A DNA stretch of 64,000 bases from an uncultured Aquimarina sp. (GTDB lineage: Bacteria > Bacteroidota > Bacteroidia > Flavobacteriales > Flavobacteriaceae): contig NZ_CANMQT010000003.1 in NCBI RefSeq assembly GCF_947500065.1, forward strand, positions 372,001 through 436,000. Direction: 5' to 3'. Within the stretch, counting starts at the first letter, position 1, and each line of letters begins with the position of its first letter. This document shows positions 1 to 7,562 of this stretch, one piece after another. Both the position numbers and the translations under genes were made by a program. The notes beneath the pieces were generated by a model. That model made no database searches. It worked only from the letters and a program-made list of their open reading frames with translations, and was not told where the DNA came from.

Positions 1-947
1 CCAAACCAAAACGTAGTCTCATCAGATGGATAATAAAACAATTTTGGATTAATCGATACAGATTTCGTCAAAGGTAGATTACTGAATCCATCATCTTCCG
101 GATCATACGCTTTTTGGTAATGACCTGATCCATATAGCGTGACTCCAAATTTTTTATTTCGTTTGCTATAAAAAACATTTCCCGTTGTTCCCAGTGCATG
201 TGTTTGTGTAAGCATAATATCTAGATCAGCTTCTTCTTCTGGTGTTTTAGAAATCATATTGACTAATCCTGCAATAGCTCCTCCTCCATAAAGAGTAGAG
301 GAACTTCCTTTTATAATTTCGAATTGTTTCAGATCTAAAGGAGGTATTTGCATAATACTTAATCCACTAGAAAAACCTCCATACAAAGGAAATCCATCTC
401 TTAGTAACTGAGTATATCGTCCATCTAATCCTTGAATTCTAATATTAGAATTCCCGCTGCTTAACGATGTTTGCTGCATTTGGATACCTGTACTTTCTCT
501 AAGAACCATAGAAATATTGGTAGCATTCATGGCATTTTTCTCACCCAGTTCTTCTGCTCCAATAAACTCAATTCTTGTTGGTATTCTTTTTATAGTACGG
601 GTACTACGATTTGATTGTAAAACAACCTCTTCTAAAGCCTCTCCATCTTCCTTAAGATATATGATTAATATATCAGCATATGGAATTTCTATCTTTCTTT
701 CCAGAGGTTCAAAACCTAAAAATGATATTGTAAAGTCATAAGTTCCGTTAGGAAGTCCATCAACTCTGGCCATACCATCAAGATCGGTAACAGCCCCTTT
801 TTCTAATGTTTTTGCATAAATAGTAGCTCCAATAAGGGGTTCGCTATTGGATGCTGCTAGTATCTTTACTTTTAACGTATTCGTCTGCGCATTAACATAT
901 GCACATAGTGATATAGAGAGCATTATGCTCCATATTATTTTTTTCAT
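1..947 (-). CDS. TonB-dependent receptor, N-terminal part (cut by window edge)
   Basis: The reverse strand is open from an ATG at 947 down to base 1, giving about 315 residues of an outer-membrane receptor that continues outside the window. It starts with a signal peptide (MKKIIWSIM...NAQ). A carboxypeptidase-D-regulatory-like domain follows (roughly residues 23-105; GATIYAK, TDLDGMARVDGLPNG), then a TonB plug domain (IRIQGLDGRYTQLLRDGFPLYGG, IEIIKG-type segment, GGGAIAGLINMISK). This layout is typical of Bacteroidota receptors that take up metal chelates or other ligands by TonB energy. The DUF6660 gene 70 bp upstream on the same strand suggests metal uptake or sensing, which is inference. 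The beta-barrel is not in the window, so the substrate cannot be judged. Confidence 0.9.
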   Translation of the reverse strand, partial: MKKIIWSIMLSISLCAYVNAQTNTLKVKILAASNSEPLIGATIYAKTLEKGAVTDLDGMARVDGLPNGTYDFTISFLGFEPLERKIEIPYADILIIYLKEDGEALEEVVLQSNRSTRTIKRIPTRIEFIGAEELGEKNAMNATNISMVLRESTGIQMQQTSLSSGNSNIRIQGLDGRYTQLLRDGFPLYGGFSSGLSIMQIPPLDLKQFEIIKGSSSTLYGGGAIAGLVNMISKTPEEEADLDIMLTQTHALGTTGNVFYSKRNKKFGVTLYGSGHYQKAYDPEDDGFSNLPLTKSVSINPKLFYYPSDETTFWF

Positions 948-1017
948 TCTAAAATTTTGTGTTTTTAATTTGCTAAATTTAATCCAAGACTACTATTATG
1001 TAAAAGCCTATTATGTA

Positions 1018-1335
1018 TTAGCTAATTGATTGAGGCGGATGCCATATATTAGAAAGGAAATAAAAAGTATACTCTGATTGATACAACAAATCCTTTTTGG
1101 AAATGATACCAGTCCTTGTTGCTACTTTAAATTGTTTTAACAACTCATATGTAATAGTTACTCCACAACATGCACATATACATATTGATGAACACGAATC
1201 ATCTTCATCTTGAGAATGATCATGAGTATCCGTAAATAAAACTTCCTCTTGATGCTCAGAATTAAACACATCGGAACAAGGCATAATCGTTAAGCCTAAT
1301 ATAAAAACAGATAATATGATTGTAGAAAACCTCAT
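1018..1335 (-). CDS. DUF6660-like small exported Cys/His-rich protein
   Basis: A 105-residue protein with an N-terminal hydrophobic export signal (about residues 1-19). An acidic, His-containing stretch follows (DTHDHSQDEDDS), then a tight cysteine cluster (CSSICICACCG), a likely metal-binding site. Short proteins of this form, called DUF6660, commonly sit just upstream of TonB-dependent receptors in Bacteroidota. Here the receptor starts 70 bp downstream on the same strand, so the two are probably co-transcribed. The family has no established biochemical function. A periplasmic or surface metal-binding accessory role is inference. The 82-bp C-terminal tail (KQFKVATRTG...) shows no motif I recognise. 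Confidence 0.75.
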   Translation of the reverse strand: MRFSTIILSVFILGLTIMPCSDVFNSEHQEEVLFTDTHDHSQDEDDSCSSICICACCGVTITYELLKQFKVATRTGIISKKDLLYQSEYTFYFLSNIWHPPQSIS

Positions 1336-1390
1336 TTCGTATACAAAGATAAATGAAATCTAATCCAATCGGGTTGCAAAATTTTACAAA

Positions 1391-2041
1391 TTACAATTTC
1401 GCCCCAACTAAAATCCATATCCGTTTATCTTCTTCTTTTTTCCATCTACCGAAGTCTTTAATTTCTGTTTTAATAGTAAAACCAGCTTCTTGTAATTCTT
1501 CTTTTACATAATGCATCGCTAAGGTATGTGCATCTGTTTGTTCATCTCTTGATTTATTAAGCAAGTGTTTTTTGAATTTTTCTATGAGTACGATCTTCCC
1601 TTCGGGTTTAAGAGCTTTTTTAACGTGAGCTAATATTTCTTTATAATCATCCATTTCATGATATGTATCCAAAATGATTACAACATCCAATGAATTATCT
1701 GGTAATTTTGGATCATCATAATCTCCTAAAATAGTTTTTACATTTTTCAGTTTTCGTTTCTTCAGATGCTCATCTAGTTTCTCTAACCGATCTTTTCTTA
1801 CATCTACAGCATAAACCTGTCCTGTTTCCCCTACTTTATTAGCTATATGAATTGACAAATATCCTTCATGACAACCTATATCCGCAACAATACTGCCTGG
1901 ATTGATTTCTGCAATTTTAAATATCTCCGACACCTTCATCCAGGCATCTCTCTCTTCCCAATCGTTCTCTTTATATTGCGAATAACTACTGTTAAAACCA
2001 ATTAAAACTAATAACACCAAAAACTTTTTATGCAAACTCAT
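1391..2041 (-). CDS. Class I SAM-dependent methyltransferase with a signal peptide
   Basis: A 216-residue protein with a clear N-terminal signal sequence (MSLHKKFLVLLVLIGFNSSYS, cleavage near residue 21). A Rossmann methyltransferase core follows: motif I VADIGCHEGYLS (about 53-64), an acidic ribose-binding position at the end of beta 2 (VYAVDVRKDR), motif post-II GDYDDP, and motif IV-like VVIILDTYHEMDD. Methyltransferases are normally cytoplasmic because SAM is. An exported one is odd, although similar secreted 'methyltransferase domain' proteins occur in Bacteroidota. The substrate is unknown. The gene ends 50 bp from the DUF6660 start and may share its transcript. The family call is solid; methyl transfer in the periplasm is unproven. 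Confidence 0.8.
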   Translation of the reverse strand: MSLHKKFLVLLVLIGFNSSYSQYKENDWEERDAWMKVSEIFKIAEINPGSIVADIGCHEGYLSIHIANKVGETGQVYAVDVRKDRLEKLDEHLKKRKLKNVKTILGDYDDPKLPDNSLDVVIILDTYHEMDDYKEILAHVKKALKPEGKIVLIEKFKKHLLNKSRDEQTDAHTLAMHYVKEELQEAGFTIKTEIKDFGRWKKEEDKRIWILVGAKL

Positions 2042-2234
2042 ATATTCTACATTTTATGTTGACACTGATTTTTAGATGGTTACCAGAATCAAAATACAGC
2101 TTAATTAAGTTGTAAATACATTTTTATGAAAAGTTTATATTTTTTTTACATTTAAAAAGTGATATTAACCTATAAACTATGTATGATTACATTTTTATTA
2201 TTATTCTAATCTATTATAGTAGTTAACTTAATCC

Positions 2235-3602
2235 ATGAGAAAGGAATTATTTTCAGCATTAAAAGTATACATAAGTACCTGGCTACTAAGTCTAGTTCTT
2301 TTTATTATTGGAGCCATGACCATATCTGGGGTTACTTTTTTAGATTCTTTAGGTTATTTTGGAGAAGCTTTAACAAGAATAAATTTCATCATAGCGATAC
2401 ATACACTGTTCTTAATATTATATGTTTCCTTTTTAATTTTCAGATACTTCATACGAATACAAAAAAAGAAAGGTTTTAGAGTAATGATAACTCGTTTTTC
2501 ATTACAATTATTTACTCCTGCTTTGATTCTATTTGGTGCTTTCAAGTTCATTATAATTAAAAATAGTTCAGAGAATTTTCAATATGACTGGATTCCTTCT
2601 GTAGAAAATAAAAGTGGTATTTCTAATAATTTATATGCAGTCGATGGCAAACATCGTGGAATGACTGTATTCGGTTGGAACGATGATAATACTGCTGCTA
2701 TTGATGATCTAATTAGATCTAACATAGAATGGGTTGCTGTGGTTCCATTTTTAGATCAAGAAGATGAACAGACATTAGAAATGAGAAAACCAAAAAAGGT
2801 CGGTCAATGGTCGCGAAGGGATAGTTTATTTATCAAAACGATCACAGAACTTAAAGAAAAGAATATTCACATAATGCTGAAACCACATCTTTGGTTAAGC
2901 TCTGGATGGAGATCTAATGTAACACAATCTAACAGTACTGATTGGGATACTTGGTTTGCATCCTATCGTGTAAATATAATCCATTACGCCAAAATGGCTG
3001 CTAAAACTAATACGGAGTTACTTTGTATAGGTACAGAGTTAAGAAGTTCTCTGCAGGCTCAGCCAGAACAGTGGAAATCTCTCGTCAAGGAAATTAAACA
3101 AATCTATAAAGGTAAACTTACATACGCAGCAAATTGGGATGGAGAATATGAATATCTAGATTTTTGGGATGAACTCGACTATATAGGTATTCAGGCTTAT
3201 TTTCCTTTAACTGAAGGATCTCATCCAGACATTAATACAGTTAAAAAAGGTTGGAAAAAGCATATAGATATGCTGGAGTTATTATCAAAAAAGCATCATA
3301 AACCTATATTATTTACCGAAATAGGATACAAAAGTGAAGCTTCGGGAACCATAAGGCCTTGGGAATGGGGTTCTGCACTAAGTGTTTTGTCAAAACAAAA
3401 GTCTGATAAAACTCAACAAATCGCATATCAAGCATTATATGAAGAACTATGGGGTAAATCTTGGTTCGCAGGAACATATATATGGCAATGGAACACGAGA
3501 TCAAAAAAAGAAAACGCTCCTACTAACCTAGACTTTTCTCCTAGATTCAAACCCGCAGAAAATACCATAGCTAAATGGTATAGCACGACCAGCTGTGATT
3601 AA
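2235..3602 (+). CDS. Membrane-anchored GH113-like glycoside hydrolase
   Basis: A 455-residue protein. Three hydrophobic helices (about 12-35, 48-72, 88-108) precede a TIM-barrel glycosidase domain from about residue 130. The barrel resembles family GH113 (beta-mannanase-like): GMTVFGWNDD near its start, KPHLWLSSGWR (216-226), acid/base candidate Glu268 in CIGTELRSS, IGIQAYFPL, nucleophile candidate Glu362 in ILFTEIGYKS, and YIWQWNTR near the end. The catalytic domain probably faces the periplasm. Family GH113 enzymes cleave beta-mannosidic links; the substrate here is not shown. The fusion to a three-helix membrane domain is notable. The gene is convergent with the amidohydrolase at 3617, with only 14 bp between them. 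Confidence 0.85.
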   Translation: MRKELFSALKVYISTWLLSLVLFIIGAMTISGVTFLDSLGYFGEALTRINFIIAIHTLFLILYVSFLIFRYFIRIQKKKGFRVMITRFSLQLFTPALILFGAFKFIIIKNSSENFQYDWIPSVENKSGISNNLYAVDGKHRGMTVFGWNDDNTAAIDDLIRSNIEWVAVVPFLDQEDEQTLEMRKPKKVGQWSRRDSLFIKTITELKEKNIHIMLKPHLWLSSGWRSNVTQSNSTDWDTWFASYRVNIIHYAKMAAKTNTELLCIGTELRSSLQAQPEQWKSLVKEIKQIYKGKLTYAANWDGEYEYLDFWDELDYIGIQAYFPLTEGSHPDINTVKKGWKKHIDMLELLSKKHHKPILFTEIGYKSEASGTIRPWEWGSALSVLSKQKSDKTQQIAYQALYEELWGKSWFAGTYIWQWNTRSKKENAPTNLDFSPRFKPAENTIAKWYSTTSCD

Positions 3603-3622
3603 GATTAAGATTAAGATTAAGA
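3597..3622. repeat. Tandem GATTAA hexamer (four copies) between convergent genes
   Basis: Four perfect GATTAA units (3597-3620) plus a partial fifth fill the gap between two convergent genes. The repeat supplies the TAA stop of the glycosidase (3600-3602) and, on the other strand, the TAA stop of the amidohydrolase (3617-3619). A slippage-prone microsatellite here would keep both stops whatever the copy number. Confidence 0.85.
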
Positions 3623-5356
3623 CAAAAATTTCGCAGGATTATCCCGTGCAATAATATCAAATTCTTCTACAGTCAAATTACCCGTTGTTGTAGCAACCAG
3701 ATTCTTCTCTGCGGAATGATTTCTAACTACATAAAAATCAGTTCCAAATAAAACTTTCTTTCCTAATTTAGGATGATTAATCGTTTGCCTCAATAAAGGA
3801 AATATTCCTTCGTCATGTAATATGTAACTAATATCTGCATATACATTATCGTGTTGTAACATTATACTGCAGATTATTGAATACCAATCGACATATTTCC
3901 AGCAATCCTGAAGTTTTTTCCAACTAAACCTATTATCAGAAGTGTACATAAAATTTATGCCTGTATCTGGTTCTTTGATTAATTCATTACTATACCCATA
4001 CCGATCCAGTTCTAGATATTTATTCCATTGATCTTCTCCTCCAAAATGAGCAAAACAAATTTTCAAATGAGATAGGTTATAAGCTAATTCGGTATTTAGA
4101 TCTTTATATCCAAAAAGTTCCTTAATATCCTGATCACACTGACTTACTAAAATTCGTAATAATTCTTCTTTTAACAGTACCAAATAATTCATTGGGTGTG
4201 TAAAATTTAAAGAAAAATCTTTGTTTTTAGGTTGTGGTAATAATAATGGTTCATAAATCTCATTTTTAAGATTCACTATTTCTTTAAAAACCGGATGAGA
4301 TTCCCATTCTTTTTTCTTTGATCCTCTATAAAAAATAGTTCCTTTAATACAATGTGTCATTATCGGTATACCATTATCAGCCGCATATTTCCATAATGGC
4401 AATAACGCTTCGTCAAATGGGTAATATCCCAAAGCCGGATAAATCTTAAATCCATCAAACTTTTTATCCTCGATATATTCTTTAATAAAACAATCTTGCA
4501 ATGTTACCTTACCATTATTAAAAGTATATTTAAGATGATCCTTTTCTTCTTTTATTCTTCTTGGCTCAGCAAAAACAAACGGAAGAAATGCATCCTTATT
4601 AGTGCTACTTTCTTTAATATCTGCCAATTCCTTCATCTGATGTTGGTAAGAATTCTCAGGTTTTAATTTTCCAGCTCCCATATACTCCATATCCATTGGT
4701 AATACAATAAATTTTGTTCCTGGAGTATATTGTTCTTTCATTGAGGAAAAAATTCTACTTTGATTTTTATATAAAGTAAAACGACCTAATAATAAATATC
4801 TTTCCAATAAATCTTTTGTCATTTTACCCGGAAGGATAGAAAAAAACTTGACTGTTCTAGTAAGAATAAACCAAATTAGATTTCGTCCACTTTTAAAATA
4901 ACTAAATAAAATAACAGAGATAAGAATTTGCAGATATACATTTCTTATAGGAAACAACATTTTATGATCTATCAACCAAGTCTGAAGTTTAATGATATAC
5001 CCTATTATTTCGTTTTGCTCAGGATTGAAAATTAGTGATAACCATCTAAATAGAATAAACAATACATGAATTGTGAGTATCATTCCTGTCAAAGACAGAA
5101 ATCCAGAAAGGATTTTGTTTCTCCTTAACTTTATGGCTTTAATTACTCTTTTGCGCCTTTTTTCTATGTATGGATCTTGATATTTTTTACTATTACTTCG
5201 AATACTATTCTTATATAACTTAAGGATCAATGAAGTATTAAGTAAATAACTCAATGGCCAAGGGACAAATGTTTTAGCAAGATACGGAGGAACGTGCTCT
5301 CCTCTAAAAATGTGCGTATGACAATTTATTACCGGTTTCTTATTAGGCGATGACAT
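3617..5356 (-). CDS. Amidohydrolase-family metal-dependent hydrolase with membrane-spanning insertion
   Basis: A 579-residue protein with the metal ligands of the amidohydrolase superfamily: HxH at residues 13 and 15 (NCHTHIF), a Lys in GFKIYPALGYYP (Lys304), His335 (IMTHC), His437 (CFAHFGG) and Asp540 (LFGTDFY). In ordinary amidohydrolase-2 proteins the HxH strand leads straight into the barrel. Here about 165 residues intervene, holding at least two hydrophobic helices (about 82-106 and 142-165) between basic stretches. The catalytic domain may therefore be tied to the inner membrane with the first strand before the anchor. The substrate is unknown. It is convergent with the GH113-like gene, and no operon partner is evident. 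Confidence 0.8.
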   Translation of the reverse strand: MSSPNKKPVINCHTHIFRGEHVPPYLAKTFVPWPLSYLLNTSLILKLYKNSIRSNSKKYQDPYIEKRRKRVIKAIKLRRNKILSGFLSLTGMILTIHVLFILFRWLSLIFNPEQNEIIGYIIKLQTWLIDHKMLFPIRNVYLQILISVILFSYFKSGRNLIWFILTRTVKFFSILPGKMTKDLLERYLLLGRFTLYKNQSRIFSSMKEQYTPGTKFIVLPMDMEYMGAGKLKPENSYQHQMKELADIKESSTNKDAFLPFVFAEPRRIKEEKDHLKYTFNNGKVTLQDCFIKEYIEDKKFDGFKIYPALGYYPFDEALLPLWKYAADNGIPIMTHCIKGTIFYRGSKKKEWESHPVFKEIVNLKNEIYEPLLLPQPKNKDFSLNFTHPMNYLVLLKEELLRILVSQCDQDIKELFGYKDLNTELAYNLSHLKICFAHFGGEDQWNKYLELDRYGYSNELIKEPDTGINFMYTSDNRFSWKKLQDCWKYVDWYSIICSIMLQHDNVYADISYILHDEGIFPLLRQTINHPKLGKKVLFGTDFYVVRNHSAEKNLVATTTGNLTVEEFDIIARDNPAKFLS

Positions 5357-5531
5357 ATGTTTGATGGTTTTATTATCCGTAATTTACTAAATACAATATC
5401 GGAAAACATCTTACATAAAAACATACCCAAAACCCTGTATAATTAATAAAACAGGATATTGCTAATGTGAAAGTAAAAATGGGACTTCCAATATATAGCT
5501 CTAAAAAATTGGGGAAATAAACTGACGATTA

Positions 5532-5647
5532 TTGCGTATTAAATTAATCAGAAATATTCATTTAAAAAAATTATAATAATTGTTTTTAAGATAACATTCC
5601 TCTACCCTTATCAATAACGATGCAAAATTCAATTCATTAATACGCAA
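5532..5647. repeat. Widely spaced 11-bp inverted repeat
   Basis: TTGCGTATTAA at 5532-5542 is repeated exactly in inverse orientation (TTAATACGCAA) at 5637-5647, enclosing 94 bp of A/T-rich DNA. The right copy overlaps the upstream operator of the SRPBCC/ArsR operon. It could be a distal regulator site allowing looping, or the ends of a tiny element. The rest of 5357-5643 shows no gene. Confidence 0.5.
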
Positions 5648-5700
5648 CTAAAAAGTTGCTTATTAAATTTTATTCACTATATTTGCAACCAACTAGTTGC
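5644..5700. promoter_or_regulatory. Two matching dyad operators flanking the promoter elements
   Basis: Two copies of the dyad GCAAC-N6-GTTGC occur at 5644-5659 and 5685-5700, 41 bp apart start to start (about four helical turns). The first overlaps the -33 TTG and the second starts at the last base of the -7 element. This is the expected place for repressor binding. The ArsR-type regulator encoded second in the operon is the obvious candidate, giving autoregulation (inference). Confidence 0.7.
5656..5685 (+). promoter_or_regulatory. Flavobacterial-type promoter of the SRPBCC-ArsR operon
   Basis: TTG at 5656-5658, a 19-nt spacer and TATATTTG at 5678-5685 match the known flavobacterial sigma-A promoter pattern (TTG, 17-23 nt, TAnnTTTG). 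It lies 46 bp upstream of the ATG at 5731. Confidence 0.7.
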
Positions 5701-5730
5701 GTTTTTAGTTTAATTTTAAAACCTTATACA

Positions 5731-6159
5731 ATGAAAGATCAAATCGTTAAAGAACACATTTTTAAACATTCAATTGACAAAATTTGGAATGCCATTTCCA
5801 TTGCGGAAGAAATCTCTACTTGGTTTATTCCAACAGATTTCAAAGCAGAAGTTGGTTACAACTACACCTTCAACTCACCAGATAAAGAAAACTGTGAGCA
5901 GATTACGGGTACTGTAAAACAAGCTACGCCATATACATTAATTTATACTTGGATTGTAGGAAACACAAATATAGAGACTACTGTTAAGTGGCAATTAGAA
6001 AAAATTGAAGGAGGTACTAAACTGTATTTAGAACACTCAGGTATTTCTAATTACATCGGCGAGACGGCTGTTACCATGTTTACTAGTTTTAATGGTGGAT
6101 GGGATAACTGCATTAACGAACTTTCCGGATATTTAACAAAGGAAGTACATGCAGGATAA
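5731..6159 (+). CDS. SRPBCC (AHSA1-like) domain protein
   Basis: A 142-residue cytoplasmic protein of the START/SRPBCC fold, subfamily AHSA1/CalC-like: IVKEHIFKHSIDKIWNAIS at the start, FTFNSPDK-type strand, GTVKQATPYTLIYTWIVG, and the closing helix FNGGWDNCINELSGYL. The fold binds hydrophobic ligands in a deep pocket; no substrate can be named. I chose the ATG at 5731, not the in-frame start at 5656, because 5656-5685 is the promoter and the conserved domain begins at MKDQIVKE. The gene overlaps the ArsR regulator by 11 bp. ArsR-SRPBCC pairs are common in bacteria, and the regulator usually controls the pair. Confidence 0.85.
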   Translation: MKDQIVKEHIFKHSIDKIWNAISIAEEISTWFIPTDFKAEVGYNYTFNSPDKENCEQITGTVKQATPYTLIYTWIVGNTNIETTVKWQLEKIEGGTKLYLEHSGISNYIGETAVTMFTSFNGGWDNCINELSGYLTKEVHAG

Positions 6160-6472
6160 AATAACTAAAATTCTCAAAGCGGTTGCGGATCCAACCAGAC
6201 GCGAAATATTTCATGCATTAGTGATAGCAGCTAGTGCTTTACCGATTACTCATATATCCAGTCAATTTGAGATGAGTCGTCAAGGAGTAACCAAACATCT
6301 AAAAACATTAGAGGATGCTGGTTTGGTTAAAATCAATTCCAAAGGACGAGAACGCTTTTGTTTTGCAGATACCAAACCTCTAAAAGAAGTAAATCAATGG
6401 TTACAATTCTATGAACAATTCTGGGATGACACACTAAGCAATCTGGGTACTTATCTAGATGAAAAAGCTTAA
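6149..6472 (+). CDS. ArsR-family winged-helix transcriptional regulator
   Basis: A 107-residue winged-helix repressor. ILKAVADPTRREIFHAL is the classic ArsR entry helix, ISSQFEMSRQGVTKHLKTLEDAGLV the recognition helix-turn-helix, and KINSKGRERFCF the wing. The C-terminal helix (LQFYEQFWDDTLSNLGTYL) probably dimerises. No cysteine pair of the metal-sensing ArsR type is present, so it belongs to the SRPBCC-linked non-metal branch. It is translationally coupled to the SRPBCC gene (11-bp overlap) and probably binds the two GCAAC-N6-GTTGC dyads upstream of the operon (inference). Confidence 0.9.
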   Translation: MQDKITKILKAVADPTRREIFHALVIAASALPITHISSQFEMSRQGVTKHLKTLEDAGLVKINSKGRERFCFADTKPLKEVNQWLQFYEQFWDDTLSNLGTYLDEKA

Positions 6473-6523
6473 ACTGTTGTATACATTTTATTTAATTACA
6501 AGTATTTCCATTAACAACTATAT

Positions 6524-6551
6524 CTCCCGTCTATAAAGTTTTAGACGGGAG
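6524..6551 (+). terminator. Perfect 10-bp hairpin downstream of the ArsR gene
   Basis: CTCCCGTCTA (6524-6533) pairs perfectly with TAGACGGGAG (6542-6551) across an 8-nt loop, 52 bp after the ArsR stop. There is no long T-tract behind it. It most likely ends the SRPBCC-ArsR transcript before the sigma operon. Confidence 0.55.
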
Positions 6552-6593
6552 TTGTGATTATATACCTCAGAAGATGATTATGAATTATCGAAA

Positions 6594-6620
6594 TAGTTTG
6601 TAAATTGTTAAACCAAACTA
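6594..6620 (+). other. Inverted repeat just upstream of the sigma gene start
   Basis: TAGTTTG (6594-6600) and CAAACTA (6614-6620) form perfect 7-bp arms with a 13-nt spacer. The right arm ends 5 bp before the TTG start at 6626. It could be an operator or an RNA hairpin that affects initiation; I cannot tell which. Confidence 0.35.
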
Positions 6621-6625
6621 CCTAA

Positions 6626-7216
6626 TTGAACGAACAAAAATTTATACTATTATTAAGAGAAGGACAACAAAAAGCTTTTGGCAAGTTATTAAACGATTAC
6701 GAGCAAAAAGTTTTTAGTACTTGTATTTCGTTTGTTCCCAATAAAGAAGATGCTGAAGACCTTACGCAAGAAGTTTTTGTTGAGATTTATAATTCAATTC
6801 ATAAATTTCGTGGTAAATCAAAATTATCAACTTGGATCTACAGAATATCGGTCAATAAGAGTTTAGAATTTATTAGGAAAAATAATACGAAAAAACGCTT
6901 TGCTATTTTACAAAACCTTTTTAATAATGACATAACAGTCGATAAGACGTTAAGTTTTACTGAGTTTAACCATCCAGGTATTTTGATAGAAAATAAAGAA
7001 AGGTCAGAAATTTTATTCAGCGCAATTAATAGATTACCTAAAGATCAAAAAATAGTATTTACTCTGAATAAAATTGATGGATTATCATATAAAGAAGTCT
7101 GTGAAATAACCAACAAAAGTTTATCCTCTGTAGAGTCATTGCTCTTTAGATCAAAAAAGAATTTACAAAAACTATTATATGATTTTTATAAAAATGACAA
7201 TAACAGCAAGTTTTAG
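6626..7216 (+). CDS. ECF-type RNA polymerase sigma-70 factor
   Basis: A 196-residue sigma factor with region 2 (FGKLLNDYEQKVFSTCISFV, EDAEDLTQEVFVEIYNSIHKF, KSKLSTWIYRISVNKSLEFIR) and region 4 (LPKDQKIVFTLNKIDGLSYKEVCEITNKSLSSVESLLFRSKKNL), and no region 1 or 3. The start is TTG; no in-frame ATG fits upstream of the domain. It heads a same-strand cluster encoding a short membrane protein, a CpxP-like protein and three exported proteins (YHYH, MORN, SCO). That suggests an envelope-responsive regulon that includes its own operon. The linker between regions 2 and 4 (ILQNLFNNDITVDKTLSFTEF) is long and variable, as is usual. Confidence 0.9.
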   Translation: MNEQKFILLLREGQQKAFGKLLNDYEQKVFSTCISFVPNKEDAEDLTQEVFVEIYNSIHKFRGKSKLSTWIYRISVNKSLEFIRKNNTKKRFAILQNLFNNDITVDKTLSFTEFNHPGILIENKERSEILFSAINRLPKDQKIVFTLNKIDGLSYKEVCEITNKSLSSVESLLFRSKKNLQKLLYDFYKNDNNSKF

Positions 7217-7259
7217 AAAATAATATCATCTAAAGAAATAAGAACCATTATATTTAAAA

Positions 7260-7562
7260 GTGAAAACAAAAAATCACATACAGAATCAAGTAGAACAAAC
7301 AATAGAAATCACCGAAACCATTTCTAAAGTGCAACCATCCCCTTTTCTAAGAGAAAAGATGATGAATCGTTTATTTAATGAAAAAGAAGAGATTTCGATT
7401 TTTAGTTGGTTCACACCAAAATATCAACTGATAACATTAACGTGTATCGTCCTACTAAATGTATATGTAATAGCACAGTACAATAAGTCTAACTATGATG
7501 AGAATGTATCTAATTTTGCACAAAATTATGAGCTTTCCATAAATGAATCTCTTTTTAATTAA
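7260..7562 (+). CDS. Small single-pass membrane protein, probable anti-sigma partner
   Basis: A 100-residue protein from a GTG start, 43 bp after the sigma gene. A soluble N-terminal segment (about 1-55: VEQTIEITETISKVQPSPFLREKMMNRLF) is followed by one hydrophobic helix (about 58-75: LITLTCIVLLNVYVIAQY) and a short outer tail. Position and topology fit an anti-sigma factor holding the sigma on the inner face of the membrane. No HxxxCxxC zinc motif is present, so the family cannot be named. Its 3' end overlaps the next reading frame by 20 bp if that gene uses its ATG. Confidence 0.65.
   Translation: MKTKNHIQNQVEQTIEITETISKVQPSPFLREKMMNRLFNEKEEISIFSWFTPKYQLITLTCIVLLNVYVIAQYNKSNYDENVSNFAQNYELSINESLFN

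Noticed and set aside
5656-5730. Longer start for the SRPBCC gene at 5656
   Set aside because: It would place the protein start on the promoter -33 element and operators; the domain begins at the ATG at 5731.
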